A stretch of 64,000 nucleotides of DNA from Phycisphaerales bacterium (GTDB lineage Bacteria > Planctomycetota > Phycisphaerae > Phycisphaerales > SM1A02). Positions 55,591 through 64,000 of this stretch are shown here, piece after piece (within the stretch, counting starts at the first letter, position 1; each line of letters starts with the position of its first letter). A program made the position numbers and the translations under genes. The stretch spans positions 119,992 through 183,991 of the forward strand of contig JAQWMQ010000011.1 of NCBI GenBank assembly GCA_029246705.1, read 5' to 3'. The notes below the pieces were generated by a model. The model ran no database searches and had not been told where the DNA came from. It worked only from the letters and a program-made list of their open reading frames with translations.

Positions 55591-56589
55591 ATGCGAACAC
55601 TTCTACTCGCAGCCGTTGTTGCATCGACATCCATGTCCTGTCCTGTCCTGTTGGCGGAATCCAAGACCCTCTCGGTTTCCAACGACCAGTTCGCCGACTA
55701 CGACTCGATCCAGGATGCGATCAACGACGCCGACGACGGCGACACCATCGAGATCCACCCCGGGCACTACTACGAACAGATCTCCACCCTGGGGAAGGCC
55801 GTTCACCTCAAGGGCATCGTCCACCAGAATCAGCGCCCGGTGCTCTTGGGCCGACTGGCGCTCGATTCCTGGTCGGACATGCCCGTACTTCCGATCCTGA
55901 GAATCAACAGCGGCGAAGATTCCTCGACCGTCGTCAGCGATCTCGTCTTCACGCGGGGCTACTACGCTTACGGCGCTGCCCTGTACATCTACCAGTCCTC
56001 GCCCAGCATCAGGGACTGCTACTTCTTCGACAACTGGGGGGGCTGGGGTGGGGGAGCGGTTCACTGTCGTTACTCCGAGTCGCACTTCCTGCGTTGCATC
56101 TTCAGCGAGAACTACTGCGGATCGTTCGGGGGCGCGATGTACCTGGTGCGCTCACCGGTCTTCCTTGAAGCCTGCTTCTTCGATGACAACTACGTTTCCG
56201 GATTTGGTGGCGGACTCTATGTCAACCACCTCGGGGGTGCTGCCATGCGGCCTGCGCTCATGGGATGCTTCTTCCTTGAAAACGGTGCGCAGAACACCTG
56301 GACATCAAGGCACATTCGTGGCGGTTGGCATGATTTGGGCTGGAATGCCTTTGCTGACGACGTTCTTGATTCCGATGATGACGGTGTTCCCGACGACTTC
56401 GAGGAACAGTTGGAATCCGATCTTGTAGAGGAAGGTTTCCCCGAACCACAGGAGATCGATGCCGCAAGCATCATGAACCTGATCCTCGAAACGGGGGCAC
56501 TTGGTCTGTACACCCCAGGGGATCTCGACATGAACGGCGAACTCGATGCAGTGGATTTCGAGATGATGCTCAAGGGCATGCTTGATTGA
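55591..56589 (+). CDS. Secreted right-handed beta-helix protein with calcium-binding tail
   Basis: A 332-residue exported protein. The signal peptide ends VLLAES near residue 23. Residues about 25-240 read as a parallel beta-helix: DYDSIQDAINDADDGDTIEI opening, then short repeats with CYFFDN, CIFSEN and CFFDDN turns that stack at 25-35 residue spacing. The tail has DSDDDGVPDDFEEQL (thrombospondin type 3-like) and the dockerin-like DLDMNGELDAVDFEMMLKG. Proteins of this kind often bind or cut polysaccharide, but no catalytic triad is evident. GGAG lies eight bases before the ATG; an ATG at 55558 is less likely. Confidence 0.87.
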   Translation: MRTLLLAAVVASTSMSCPVLLAESKTLSVSNDQFADYDSIQDAINDADDGDTIEIHPGHYYEQISTLGKAVHLKGIVHQNQRPVLLGRLALDSWSDMPVLPILRINSGEDSSTVVSDLVFTRGYYAYGAALYIYQSSPSIRDCYFFDNWGGWGGGAVHCRYSESHFLRCIFSENYCGSFGGAMYLVRSPVFLEACFFDDNYVSGFGGGLYVNHLGGAAMRPALMGCFFLENGAQNTWTSRHIRGGWHDLGWNAFADDVLDSDDDGVPDDFEEQLESDLVEEGFPEPQEIDAASIMNLILETGALGLYTPGDLDMNGELDAVDFEMMLKGMLD

Positions 56590-56605
56590 GCGAATCGGTG
56601 GAGTG

Positions 56606-56630
56606 GTCGTCGGGGTGATGCCCCGGCGAC
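56606..56630 (+). terminator. Hairpin between two convergent genes
   Basis: GTCGTCGGGG and CCCCGGCGAC form a stem (one T-G step inside) around TGATG, followed on the plus strand by CTTCATCTTGTC. It could end both the beta-helix gene and the sigma-factor gene, but the T-tract is weak. Confidence 0.45.
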
Positions 56631-56646
56631 CTTCATCTTGTCGCCT

Positions 56647-57258
56647 TCAGTCTTGCTCTTGATCCACGGTCCCGTCGAGATCGTTCTTCAACCAGGCTCG
56701 TGCGTACGTCCAGTCCGAAACCACCGAGCGTTCCGAGATCTCAAGAGCCACCGAAGTCTGGGAGATGTTGAGTCCGACCACGAACCGTAGCCATGCGACC
56801 TCGGCGGCTCTCGGGGCGACGGACTCGAGGCGCCTGAGTGAGTCGACGGCTTTCTGGTTTTCTTCGGCCCTGCTCTCATCGAAGCGAGCCAGTTCGCCTT
56901 CTGCAATCTCGAACGGAGTGCTGTTTCGACCTCCGCCTCTCTTGAGCCTGTTCCTGCTTCGAGCGTTGTCGATCAGGAACTGGCCCATGACCCGGGCTAT
57001 GTTGGAAAACATCTCGCCTCGAGTCTTCCAGTTTGGAAGGCGTTTCACATCACCCGGCCAGATGCGCAGAAACACTTCATGGACGATCAGGGTTGGTTGG
57101 AGCTGGCTGTCGGTTCGTTCCCTGGCCAGCTGGGCGGATGCCATCTGGTGAACTTCGGCGTAGATGAAATCCCAGATCTGCTTCTTGGCATCGGGATCAT
57201 CTGCCGTGTAGCCATCAAGTAATTCACGGAACTCGTCGCTGCCCCCATGCACTGTCAT
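56647..57258 (-). CDS. ECF sigma factor, planctomycete-type
   Basis: A 203-residue extracytoplasmic-function sigma factor. Region 2 has the family pattern IYAEVHQMASAQLARER followed by LQPTLIVHEVFLRIW and ARVMGQFLIDNARSRNRLKRGG. Region 4 has the helix-turn-helix LNISQTSVALEISERSVVSDWTYARAWLK (quoted in two parts: LNISQTSVALEI and ERSVVSDWTYARAWL). This is the ECF subgroup found with serine/threonine kinases in planctomycetes; no kinase or anti-sigma gene is adjacent. The ATG at 57258 has GGGGA eight bases upstream; one at 57273 is the longer option. It is divergent from the giant repeat gene. Confidence 0.92.
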   Translation of the reverse strand: MTVHGGSDEFRELLDGYTADDPDAKKQIWDFIYAEVHQMASAQLARERTDSQLQPTLIVHEVFLRIWPGDVKRLPNWKTRGEMFSNIARVMGQFLIDNARSRNRLKRGGGRNSTPFEIAEGELARFDESRAEENQKAVDSLRRLESVAPRAAEVAWLRFVVGLNISQTSVALEISERSVVSDWTYARAWLKNDLDGTVDQEQD

Positions 57259-57988
57259 GTTCTCATTCCCCAAGTCATCAGTTGCAGGTCACCATCCTCC
57301 ATCAGTGGAGTGATGGGGATGTTCTTCATCCGGCGGTACATGCATTCGTATGAACGAGTGCGTGTCTTTATCAGGCAACACCGAAGTCGATATCGGGATG
57401 ACGGCTGCCGGTTCACTTTGCAGATTCCCATGATCACTTCGTTGTCCGGAAAGTCAGAAAGCTGCTTTATCCACAGGCTGTCATCATTCCCTTCGGTGGC
57501 CCTGGTTCAGGTGCTTGTCGCTTGTATTTGGAATCGACGTACTGGATTCACATTCCGGAAGTGTCAAATCTAGCTCCTGAGGGCAGTTGTGATATTCGTC
57601 GTTACGTTTGTTTTCTGAAATCAAATGTAAATCGAGGTGGGGAATTTGATTCTTGCCACTCGAGACCCTGGCGCCATCAGGCTCTCTGGAGGCTGCCCGC
57701 TCTTTTATTGCCCTTGAAACAGTGGTTTGAGGTACAGTTTATACCTGTCAGGCTGCGATTCAGCGGGTTTCTTGCCCGTCCAAGGAGGAGTGAATCGACC
57801 CCTGCAAATTTGGCTCGGATGAATGATTTCGTCTCGAATTGGCGGAGTTTCTACACGGATGGTGTCGTCGTTCAGTTTGATTTGGGTTCATGTGTAGTGA
57901 TTCCTTTCAGTTTCTATATGAAGACAACTTTGTCGAGAATGACAACGCGACGAAGTAAAGACAATGTGATCTTCGAAGAGGAGATGAG
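57259..57988. other. 730-bp AT-richer intergenic region
   Basis: This gap between the sigma factor and the giant secreted protein is clearly less GC-rich than the rest. Two open frames of 108 and 156 codons occur on the plus strand, but they have erratic composition and no ribosome sites, so I do not call them genes. It probably carries the promoters and a long leader for the giant gene. No RNA gene was recognised. Confidence 0.5.
57714..57743 (+). promoter_or_regulatory. Possible sigma-70-like promoter for the giant gene
   Basis: TTGAAA at 57714-57719 and TTTATA at 57738-57743 are separated by 18 bases. Around the -10 is GGTA-N7-TACC, a small inverted repeat. If used, the leader would be about 240 bases. 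An ECF-type promoter could equally be present. Confidence 0.3.
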
Positions 57989-60900
57989 TTGAGACTGACT
58001 CTGAAACAGTTTCCAACCATTGAAAGACAAGCACGATGTGTTGTTGCATCTGTCGTTGCGCTTGCTTTCCTCTCCGTAGCGTTCCTGGGAGCAGGGACCT
58101 CTGTCGCGCACGCGCAACTCGTCACGATTCAACCGACCGCAGGTGATCCTGCACCCGGTCTCAGTGAATCTGAACTGGAACGTTTCTGGGCTGGTCGCGA
58201 GGCTTTCGTCCGCCCGATCACGGTTGAAGAAGGTCTCGGTCCGATCTTCAACAAGCATTCGTGTGCTGGATGCCACGATTCACCCGTGGGTGGTGCGGGA
58301 ACCGTCACCGTTGTGAACATCGGGCGTGCCCAGGGTGCGTCCTTCGATCCACGTGAGGAACTCGGCGGCCCGGTCCTGCAGGTCTCCGCCATCCATCCCG
58401 ACTGCATCGAGACACTTCCTGCAGGAACCAATGTCTCCGCACCCAGGATCACACTCGGTTCGATGGGCTTCGGATACATCGAGGCGATTCCCGATGCGGA
58501 CATCATCGCCTACGCCGAGGCGAACCAGGACGTCGTCACCGGTTCGCCGCACATGGTCACGACGTTCGATCATCTCGATGACCCCGATCTGCCTCTTCGT
58601 GTCGGGCGATTCGGTTGGAAGGCTCAGGCTTTCGACATTCTGAGCTTCTCGGCCGGAGCAGCCTTCCAGGAGCTGGGGCTGACCAGTCCGTTCTTCCCGA
58701 TCGACAATGTCGCCAACGCCCTGCCCGGATCCGAAGCCAGCTGCGACACGGTCCCAGACCCGGAAGTCCCTGATCCACGTCTCCAGCCGGATTCCTTCCT
58801 CGGCCAGGTCGTCGACTTCCAGCGTTTCATGTCCGTGCCGCCGCAGACGCCCAAGTCCGGCGCCATGACCGGCGAGGTCATCTTCAACGAGGTCGGTTGT
58901 GGCATCTGCCACAAGGCCAGCTGGGTCACCGCGGATGACCTGGAGCTTGAAGAGGCGCTTCGCAGCAAGACCATCTTCCCCTACAGCGACTTCCTGCTTC
59001 ACGACATGGGTGGTGGCCAGCAGGACAGGATCGTTCAGGGAGATGCGGGCGGCCGGGATTTCCGTACACCCGCGCTCTGGAATCTTCGAGCACGTCCTCG
59101 TCTCATGCACGACGGTGGTGCCTCCGGCGTCGACTTCGATGAACGCGTTCGCGAAGCGATCTCCATGCACGGCAGCTTCGGCAGCGAATCCCGTTCCTCG
59201 CATGACGCCTTCCAGGCGCTTTCATTCGAGGAGCAGAGCCTGCTGATCGACTTCCTCGGATCGCTCGGCCGCCGTGACTTCGACATGGACGGTGACGGCG
59301 ACCTCGACGGAGAAGACCTCTACCAGGCTGAAGCCTGTCTTGGTCAGACCGTGACTCCCGATGACCATTGCGCCATCGCCGACATCGACCTCGATGGCGA
59401 GATCGACGCTGACGACATCCTCGTTCTTCGCGAGCTCCTGGGTCTGTCGGTGGACTGCAACACGAACGGCATCGACGACGCCATCGACATTGCTGACGGG
59501 ATGAGCAACGACTCCAACAACGACGGCGTACCTGACGAATGCGAGGACGTCCCGTGCGGTCAGCGCGTGATTCGACTCGTCGGGCAGGGCGGCATGATCC
59601 CCGACGGCACCGGGATGTTCTCAAGCGTCATCGACGTGGGAAGCCTGGACAGTGAGATCCTCGACATCCGTGTTCGGATCCAGGGCATCGAGCACGATTG
59701 GGCCGAGGAACTGACGGTCACGCTCGCGCATGTGGTCAATGGCAACCAGGTTTCGGAGATCCTCTCTGAATTCTGCGGTATCAGCTGGAACTGGGCCGGC
59801 ACCTACGGTTTCCGTGACGATGCCGAGGACAATTTCTGTCCCACTGCACCGATTCGTCCCAACCTCGACCTCCGAGAGAACGACTACGTCCCGAAGAACC
59901 TGATCGGACCGATCTTCGAAGGTCGCGAGGCCGGTGGTTTCTGGACCATCTCGATCCAGGACATCGCGATCGGCAACCCGGGCGAGTTCGACTCCTGGGC
60001 GATCGATCTGGTCGTTGCCACCAACACTGCCGACTGCGACAGCAATGGCATAGACGACGCCTGCGAGCTCGACTCCGACGGTGACGGACTCATCGATCCC
60101 TGTGACCTCTGCCCCGATGACCCGAACCGAACCTTCCCCGGTCCCTGCGGTTGCGATACGCCACCCGAAGTGGATACCGACCGGGACGGCACGCCCGACT
60201 GCGTCGACAACTGTCCGGAAGACGCCTTCAAGGCCGAACCCGGAGCCTGCGGCTGCGGCTCGCCCGACATCGACAGTGACGACGATGGCACCCTCGACTG
60301 CTTCGATGGATGCCCGTTCAACCCGGACAAGCTCGAGCCCGGTCTCTGCGGCTGCGACTTCCTCGATGGTGACAGCGACGGCGACGGTTCACTCGACTGC
60401 GACGACCTCTGCGAGGGGTTCGATGACAGCCTTGATGTGGATCTCGACGGTGTTCCAGACGGCTGTGACCAGTGCCCCGATGTCCAGGACGTCGACAGCG
60501 ATGGTGATGGCACCGCGGATTGCATCGACGAGTGTCCCGACAATCCGGACAAGATCGAACCTGATGCCTGCGGCTGCGGCTCCGTCGCGATCGACACCGA
60601 CAGCGACGGCACCCCCGATTGCGATGATGAATGTCCGCTTGATGCGCAGAAGATCATCGCTGGCGTCTGCGGCTGTGGTGTGTCCGACGTCGACACCGAT
60701 GCCGACGGCACCCCCGACTGCAACGACCTCTGCCCTGACGATGCACTGAAGATCACGCCCGGTTCCTGTGGTTGCGGAGTTGCCGAGTTCGACACCGATG
60801 GCGACGGCACCTTCGACTGTCTCGACGGTTGCATCGCCGATCCGCTCAAGACCGATCCGGGTCTTTGTGGATGTGGTGTTCCCGATCTCGACAGCGACAG

Positions 60901-63900
60901 TGACGGCACGCCTGATTGCCAGGATCTCTGTCCCGACGACCAGTTCAAGGTCAACCCGGGTATCTGCGGTTGCGGCAGCCTCGACCTCGATACCGACCTC
61001 GATGGGGTCTTCGACTGCAACGATGGCTGTCCTGACGATCCCGACAAGAGTGACCCCGGCCTCTGCGGCTGCGGGCTGCCCGATGTCGACACCGATGGTG
61101 ATGGCACGCTTGACTGCGATGATGGCTGTCCGAACGATGCCCTGAAGATCGAAGCCGGTCTCTGTGGGTGCGGCCTGCCCGATGTCGACACCGATGGTGA
61201 CGGCACGCTCGACTGTGACGATGAATGTCCGAACGACGCCTTGAAGGTTCTCTCCGGCGACTGTGGTTGCGGTGTCGAGGATGTCGACAGCGACGGTGAC
61301 GGTGCAGCCGACTGCATCGACGAATGCCCCGCGGATTCCACCAAGTCCCTGGCCGGCGATTGCGGTTGCGGAGTCGCGGACGTCGACAGCGATGGCGATG
61401 GTTCCTCGGATTGCATCGATGAGTGTCCTGACGACGCACTGAAGTCCTCCGCCGGGATCTGCGGATGCGGTGTGGCCGACGACGACAGCGATGGTGACGG
61501 CACCCTCGACTGCAACGACGGTTGCCCGGATGACTCGTTGAAGACGGATCCCGGAACCTGCGGATGCGGTGTGGCCGACGCGGACAGCGATGGTGACGGC
61601 ACGCTCGACTGCATCGATGAATGTCCTGATGACGCCTTGAAGACGGTCGTCGGTACCTGCGGTTGCGGCGTCCCGGACGACGACGCCGACGGTGACGGTA
61701 CGGTCGACTGTCTCGACGAATGCCCCGAGGATGCCTTGAAGACCGCACCCGGAGCCTGTGGTTGCGGCGTCGAGGACACCGACTCCGATGGTGACGGCAC
61801 CGCGGATTGCATCGATGACTGTCCCGCCGATGCCGGCAAGGTCGTCGCCGGCGATTGCGGCTGCGGTGTGCCGGATGACGACGGCGACGGTGACGGCACC
61901 GCTGACTGCATTGATTCTTGCCCCGAGGATGCGCTCAAGGTCGAGCCTGGTGACTGCGGCTGCGGTGTCGCCGACGCCGACAGTGATGGTGACGGCACCC
62001 TCGACTGCGTCGATGATTGCCCGGATGATGCCGACAAGACCACGCCTGGTGCGTGTGGCTGTGGTGTCGCTGACGCCGACAGTGATGGTGATGGCGCCCT
62101 CGACTGCAACGACGAATGCCCGAACGACGCCTCGAAGATCCTCTCCGGCGATTGTGGGTGCGGTGTTCCGGACCTCGACGGAGACGGTGATGGCGTCGTT
62201 GACTGCATCGACGAGTGTCCGGCCGACCCACTGAAGTCCGAAGTCGGTGACTGTGGTTGCGGGGTCGAGGATGTCGACACCGATGGTGACGGCACGGCCG
62301 ACTGCATCGACGAATGCCCCGATGACGCACTGAAGACCGAGGTCGGTGGGTGTGGCTGTGGTGTCGCTGACGACGACACCGATGGTGACGGCACCTTCGA
62401 CTGCAATGACGAGTGCCCCGACGACGCGGACAAGGTCGCCGCCGGTGTCTGCGGGTGCGGGGTTCCTGATGACGACACCGATGGTGACGGCACCCTCGAT
62501 TGCATCGATGGTTGTCCCGATGACGAGGACAAGATCGAACCGGGTGTATGTGGTTGCGGCATTCCCGATATCGATATCGATGACGATGGTTCGATCGACT
62601 GTGCCGACGGCTGTCCCGAGGATGACGAGAAGACCCATCCGGGCGAATGCGGTTGTGGCGTTCCCGACACCGACAGCGACGGTGACGGCACCGCCGACTG
62701 CAACGACTCGTGCCCCGATGATGCGCTCAAGATCGAACCCGGCGAATGCGGTTGCGGTACTGCGGATGACGACACCGATGGTGACGGCACCCTCGACTGC
62801 AACGACGCCTGTCCCGACGACGCCTTGAAGACCGAACCCGGCGACTGTGGCTGCGGGGTCGCGGACGTCGACAGTGACGGCGACGGCAGCTTCGACTGTG
62901 ACGACCTCTGTCCCGACGACGCCTTGAAGACCGAACCCGGCGACTGCGGTTGCGGCGTGGTCGATGCGGACAGTGACGGCGACGGCACGCTCGACTGCAA
63001 CGATGGCTGTCCCGACGATGCCCTCAAGCTCGAGCCCGGAACCTGCGGCTGCGGAGTCCTCGAGGATGACACCGATGGCGACGGCACCCTCGACTGCCTG
63101 GACGAATGTCCTGCCGATGCGCTGAAGACGCTGGCTGGTGACTGTGGCTGCGGCGTCGTGGATGTCGACACCGATGGAGACGGTACCGCCGACTGCATCG
63201 ATGAATGTCCCGCGGACGCCTTGAAGACCCTTGCCGGTGACTGCGGCTGCGGCGTCGTTGATGAAGACACCGATGGCGACGGCACCGCCGACTGCATCGA
63301 TGAATGTCCCGCCGACGCACTGAAGTCCGCGGCAGGGGACTGTGGTTGTGGCGTCGCCGACGTCGACAGTGACGGAGACGGCACCGCCGACTGCAACGAC
63401 CTCTGTCCCGATGACGCCTTGAAGATCGAAGCCGGTACCTGCGGCTGCGGCGTGACCGACGATGATGTCGACGGTGACGGCACCCCTGACTGCAATGATC
63501 TCTGTCCCGATGACGCGCAGAAGGTCGACCCCGGTACCTGTGGCTGTGGCATCGAGGATCTCGATACCGATGGCGACGGTTCCGCTGACTGCGTGGACGA
63601 GTGCCCCGAGGACATCTCGAAGTCGCTGGCCGGTGCCTGCGGTTGTGGCGTCGAGGATCTCGATACCGATGGCGATGGCACCGAGGACTGTCTCGATCTC
63701 TGCATCGATGACCCACTCAAGGTCGACCCCGGCACCTGTGGTTGTGGCGTCGAGGATCTCGATACCGACGGTGACGGCACCCTTGACTGCGTCGACAACT
63801 GCCCGGGTGACGCCCTGAAGGTCGACCCCGGCACCTGTGGCTGTGGCGTCGAGGATCTCGACACCGATGCCGATGGCACCCTGGACTGCTTCGATGCCTG

Positions 63901-64000
63901 TCCCAACGACCCGCTGAAGACCGTTCCCGGCAACTGTGGTTGCGGCATCGAGGATCTCGATCTCGATGATGACGGCACGCCGGACTGCATCGATGCCTGC
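57989..64000 (+). CDS. Giant secreted di-haem oxidoreductase-like protein with P-domain and Cys/Asp repeats (3' end missing)
   Basis: At least 2,004 residues; the frame is open to the window edge. A TTG start is supported by AGAGGAG five bases upstream and by an in-frame TAA just before it with no other start between. Signal peptide ends AHA (42). Residues about 50-430 resemble di-haem oxidoreductases (DUF1111), with two haem sites CAGCH (92-96) and CGICH (304-308). Then follow two dockerin-like calcium loops (about 430-490), a DCNTNGIDD linker, and a proprotein-convertase P-like domain (about 525-675). From about residue 680 runs a long array of 33-residue Asp/Cys repeats. It is probably exported and surface-bound. 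It is divergent from the ECF sigma gene. Confidence 0.88.
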   Translation, partial: MRLTLKQFPTIERQARCVVASVVALAFLSVAFLGAGTSVAHAQLVTIQPTAGDPAPGLSESELERFWAGREAFVRPITVEEGLGPIFNKHSCAGCHDSPVGGAGTVTVVNIGRAQGASFDPREELGGPVLQVSAIHPDCIETLPAGTNVSAPRITLGSMGFGYIEAIPDADIIAYAEANQDVVTGSPHMVTTFDHLDDPDLPLRVGRFGWKAQAFDILSFSAGAAFQELGLTSPFFPIDNVANALPGSEASCDTVPDPEVPDPRLQPDSFLGQVVDFQRFMSVPPQTPKSGAMTGEVIFNEVGCGICHKASWVTADDLELEEALRSKTIFPYSDFLLHDMGGGQQDRIVQGDAGGRDFRTPALWNLRARPRLMHDGGASGVDFDERVREAISMHGSFGSESRSSHDAFQALSFEEQSLLIDFLGSLGRRDFDMDGDGDLDGEDLYQAEACLGQTVTPDDHCAIADIDLDGEIDADDILVLRELLGLSVDCNTNGIDDAIDIADGMSNDSNNDGVPDECEDVPCGQRVIRLVGQGGMIPDGTGMFSSVIDVGSLDSEILDIRVRIQGIEHDWAEELTVTLAHVVNGNQVSEILSEFCGISWNWAGTYGFRDDAEDNFCPTAPIRPNLDLRENDYVPKNLIGPIFEGREAGGFWTISIQDIAIGNPGEFDSWAIDLVVATNTADCDSNGIDDACELDSDGDGLIDPCDLCPDDPNRTFPGPCGCDTPPEVDTDRDGTPDCVDNCPEDAFKAEPGACGCGSPDIDSDDDGTLDCFDGCPFNPDKLEPGLCGCDFLDGDSDGDGSLDCDDLCEGFDDSLDVDLDGVPDGCDQCPDVQDVDSDGDGTADCIDECPDNPDKIEPDACGCGSVAIDTDSDGTPDCDDECPLDAQKIIAGVCGCGVSDVDTDADGTPDCNDLCPDDALKITPGSCGCGVAEFDTDGDGTFDCLDGCIADPLKTDPGLCGCGVPDLDSDSDGTPDCQDLCPDDQFKVNPGICGCGSLDLDTDLDGVFDCNDGCPDDPDKSDPGLCGCGLPDVDTDGDGTLDCDDGCPNDALKIEAGLCGCGLPDVDTDGDGTLDCDDECPNDALKVLSGDCGCGVEDVDSDGDGAADCIDECPADSTKSLAGDCGCGVADVDSDGDGSSDCIDECPDDALKSSAGICGCGVADDDSDGDGTLDCNDGCPDDSLKTDPGTCGCGVADADSDGDGTLDCIDECPDDALKTVVGTCGCGVPDDDADGDGTVDCLDECPEDALKTAPGACGCGVEDTDSDGDGTADCIDDCPADAGKVVAGDCGCGVPDDDGDGDGTADCIDSCPEDALKVEPGDCGCGVADADSDGDGTLDCVDDCPDDADKTTPGACGCGVADADSDGDGALDCNDECPNDASKILSGDCGCGVPDLDGDGDGVVDCIDECPADPLKSEVGDCGCGVEDVDTDGDGTADCIDECPDDALKTEVGGCGCGVADDDTDGDGTFDCNDECPDDADKVAAGVCGCGVPDDDTDGDGTLDCIDGCPDDEDKIEPGVCGCGIPDIDIDDDGSIDCADGCPEDDEKTHPGECGCGVPDTDSDGDGTADCNDSCPDDALKIEPGECGCGTADDDTDGDGTLDCNDACPDDALKTEPGDCGCGVADVDSDGDGSFDCDDLCPDDALKTEPGDCGCGVVDADSDGDGTLDCNDGCPDDALKLEPGTCGCGVLEDDTDGDGTLDCLDECPADALKTLAGDCGCGVVDVDTDGDGTADCIDECPADALKTLAGDCGCGVVDEDTDGDGTADCIDECPADALKSAAGDCGCGVADVDSDGDGTADCNDLCPDDALKIEAGTCGCGVTDDDVDGDGTPDCNDLCPDDAQKVDPGTCGCGIEDLDTDGDGSADCVDECPEDISKSLAGACGCGVEDLDTDGDGTEDCLDLCIDDPLKVDPGTCGCGVEDLDTDGDGTLDCVDNCPGDALKVDPGTCGCGVEDLDTDADGTLDCFDACPNDPLKTVPGNCGCGIEDLDLDDDGTPDCIDAC
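60140..64000 (+). repeat. About 36 tandem 99-bp repeats (33-residue units)
   Basis: The consensus is DxDGDGTxDCxDxCPxDxxK followed by xxPGxCGCGVxDx. Each unit has a calcium-loop-like DxDxDG and four or five cysteines, as in thrombospondin type 3 repeats but with an added CGCG. Register is mostly exactly 99 bases (for example 61082 and 61181), with occasional shorter or variant units at the 5' end. Several neighbouring units near 63640-63960 are nearly identical at DNA level. The array continues past the window. Confidence 0.9.

Noticed and set aside
57522..57992. A 156-codon plus-strand frame before the giant gene
   Set aside because: Odd composition, no start signal, no motif; it ends within the ribosome site of the giant gene.
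60389..62638. A second antisense frame of 749 codons (Val/Ile/Thr-rich repeats)
   Set aside because: Same cause as the frame above; a shadow of the repeat array.
59884..63990. A 1,368-codon open frame antisense to the repeat array (Ser/Pro/Gln-rich repeats)
   Set aside because: It is the mirror image of the 99-bp repeat: codon bias in the real frame keeps the antisense frame free of stops. It has no ribosome site, and its low-complexity repeats follow exactly the sense repeat period.

Overview
The window reads as ordinary chromosome of a Gram-negative planctomycete, most likely of the class Phycisphaerae. The lineage clues are C-terminal dockerin-like tails of the form DxNxDGxxDGxDLxxLLGxW on secreted proteins (three places), an ECF sigma factor of the planctomycete type, a planctomycete-style cytochrome (PSCyt) remnant, a TPR-protein remnant, a histone H1-like (Hc1) protein, and lipopolysaccharide heptose genes. 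The DNA is GC-rich throughout except near 57.3-58.0 kb. No tRNA, rRNA, CRISPR array, intact transposase or prophage was seen.

Layout. 0.1-8.4 kb: thiolase, fructose-1,6-bisphosphatase, a MmgE/PrpD protein, a gamma-butyrobetaine-hydroxylase-like dioxygenase, a macro-domain protein, a fused cobalamin-binding/MeaB GTPase, and two small envelope proteins. 8.4-10.0 kb: a graveyard of gene fragments between two similar terminators. 10.0-14.7 kb: B12-dependent ribonucleotide reductase and a 1.1-kb structured non-coding stretch. 14.7-29.1 kb: a UvrD-type helicase facing a minus-strand run (hutI, map, serA, prolyl oligopeptidase, a small membrane protein, sthA), then a STAS protein, ChaN-like lipoprotein, methyltransferase, polyprenyl synthase and TlpA-like protein. 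29.2-32.4 kb: panC divergent from iscS-iscU-iscA, which ends in a UUCG-capped terminator. 32.4-38.8 kb: a dockerin-tailed FG-GAP protein, a zinc metallopeptidase, an SmpA-like lipoprotein and a one-module NRPS-like A-T-TE enzyme. 38.8-44.4 kb: a solitary atpD, a 101-aa conserved-looking protein, manA, fabZ, Hc1 and purB. 44.5-55.4 kb: a tightly overlapped gmhB-orf-waaF-plsY operon, a PPi-type phosphofructokinase, a lysS-transglutaminase-nnrD operon, a YhaM-like nuclease and an MFS transporter. 55.6-64.0 kb: a beta-helix protein, an ECF sigma factor, and the first 2,004 codons of a giant secreted di-haem protein ending in about 36 copies of a 33-residue Cys/Asp repeat that runs off the window.

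How the genes fit together. Central carbon metabolism (FBPase, PPi-PFK, ManA, SthA), C3/branched acyl metabolism (thiolase, PrpD-like, MeaB fusion), Fe-S assembly, cofactor supply (PanC, NnrD), nucleotide and amino-acid enzymes and envelope synthesis (PlsY, WaaF, GmhB, FabZ-like) make up most of it. The accessory flavour is in the secreted repeat proteins and the A-T-TE enzyme.

The strongest genome-wide pattern found is regulatory. About ten genes without a Shine-Dalgarno sequence carry a TAnnnT -10-like hexamer only 6-12 nt before the start codon, while genes with a Shine-Dalgarno carry it about 25-30 nt upstream, which suggests frequent leaderless transcription. The pattern was also used to choose several starts. 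I did not find a convincing, wholly new multi-gene system. The best candidates for something undescribed are the giant di-haem/P-domain/repeat protein and the A-T-TE enzyme.
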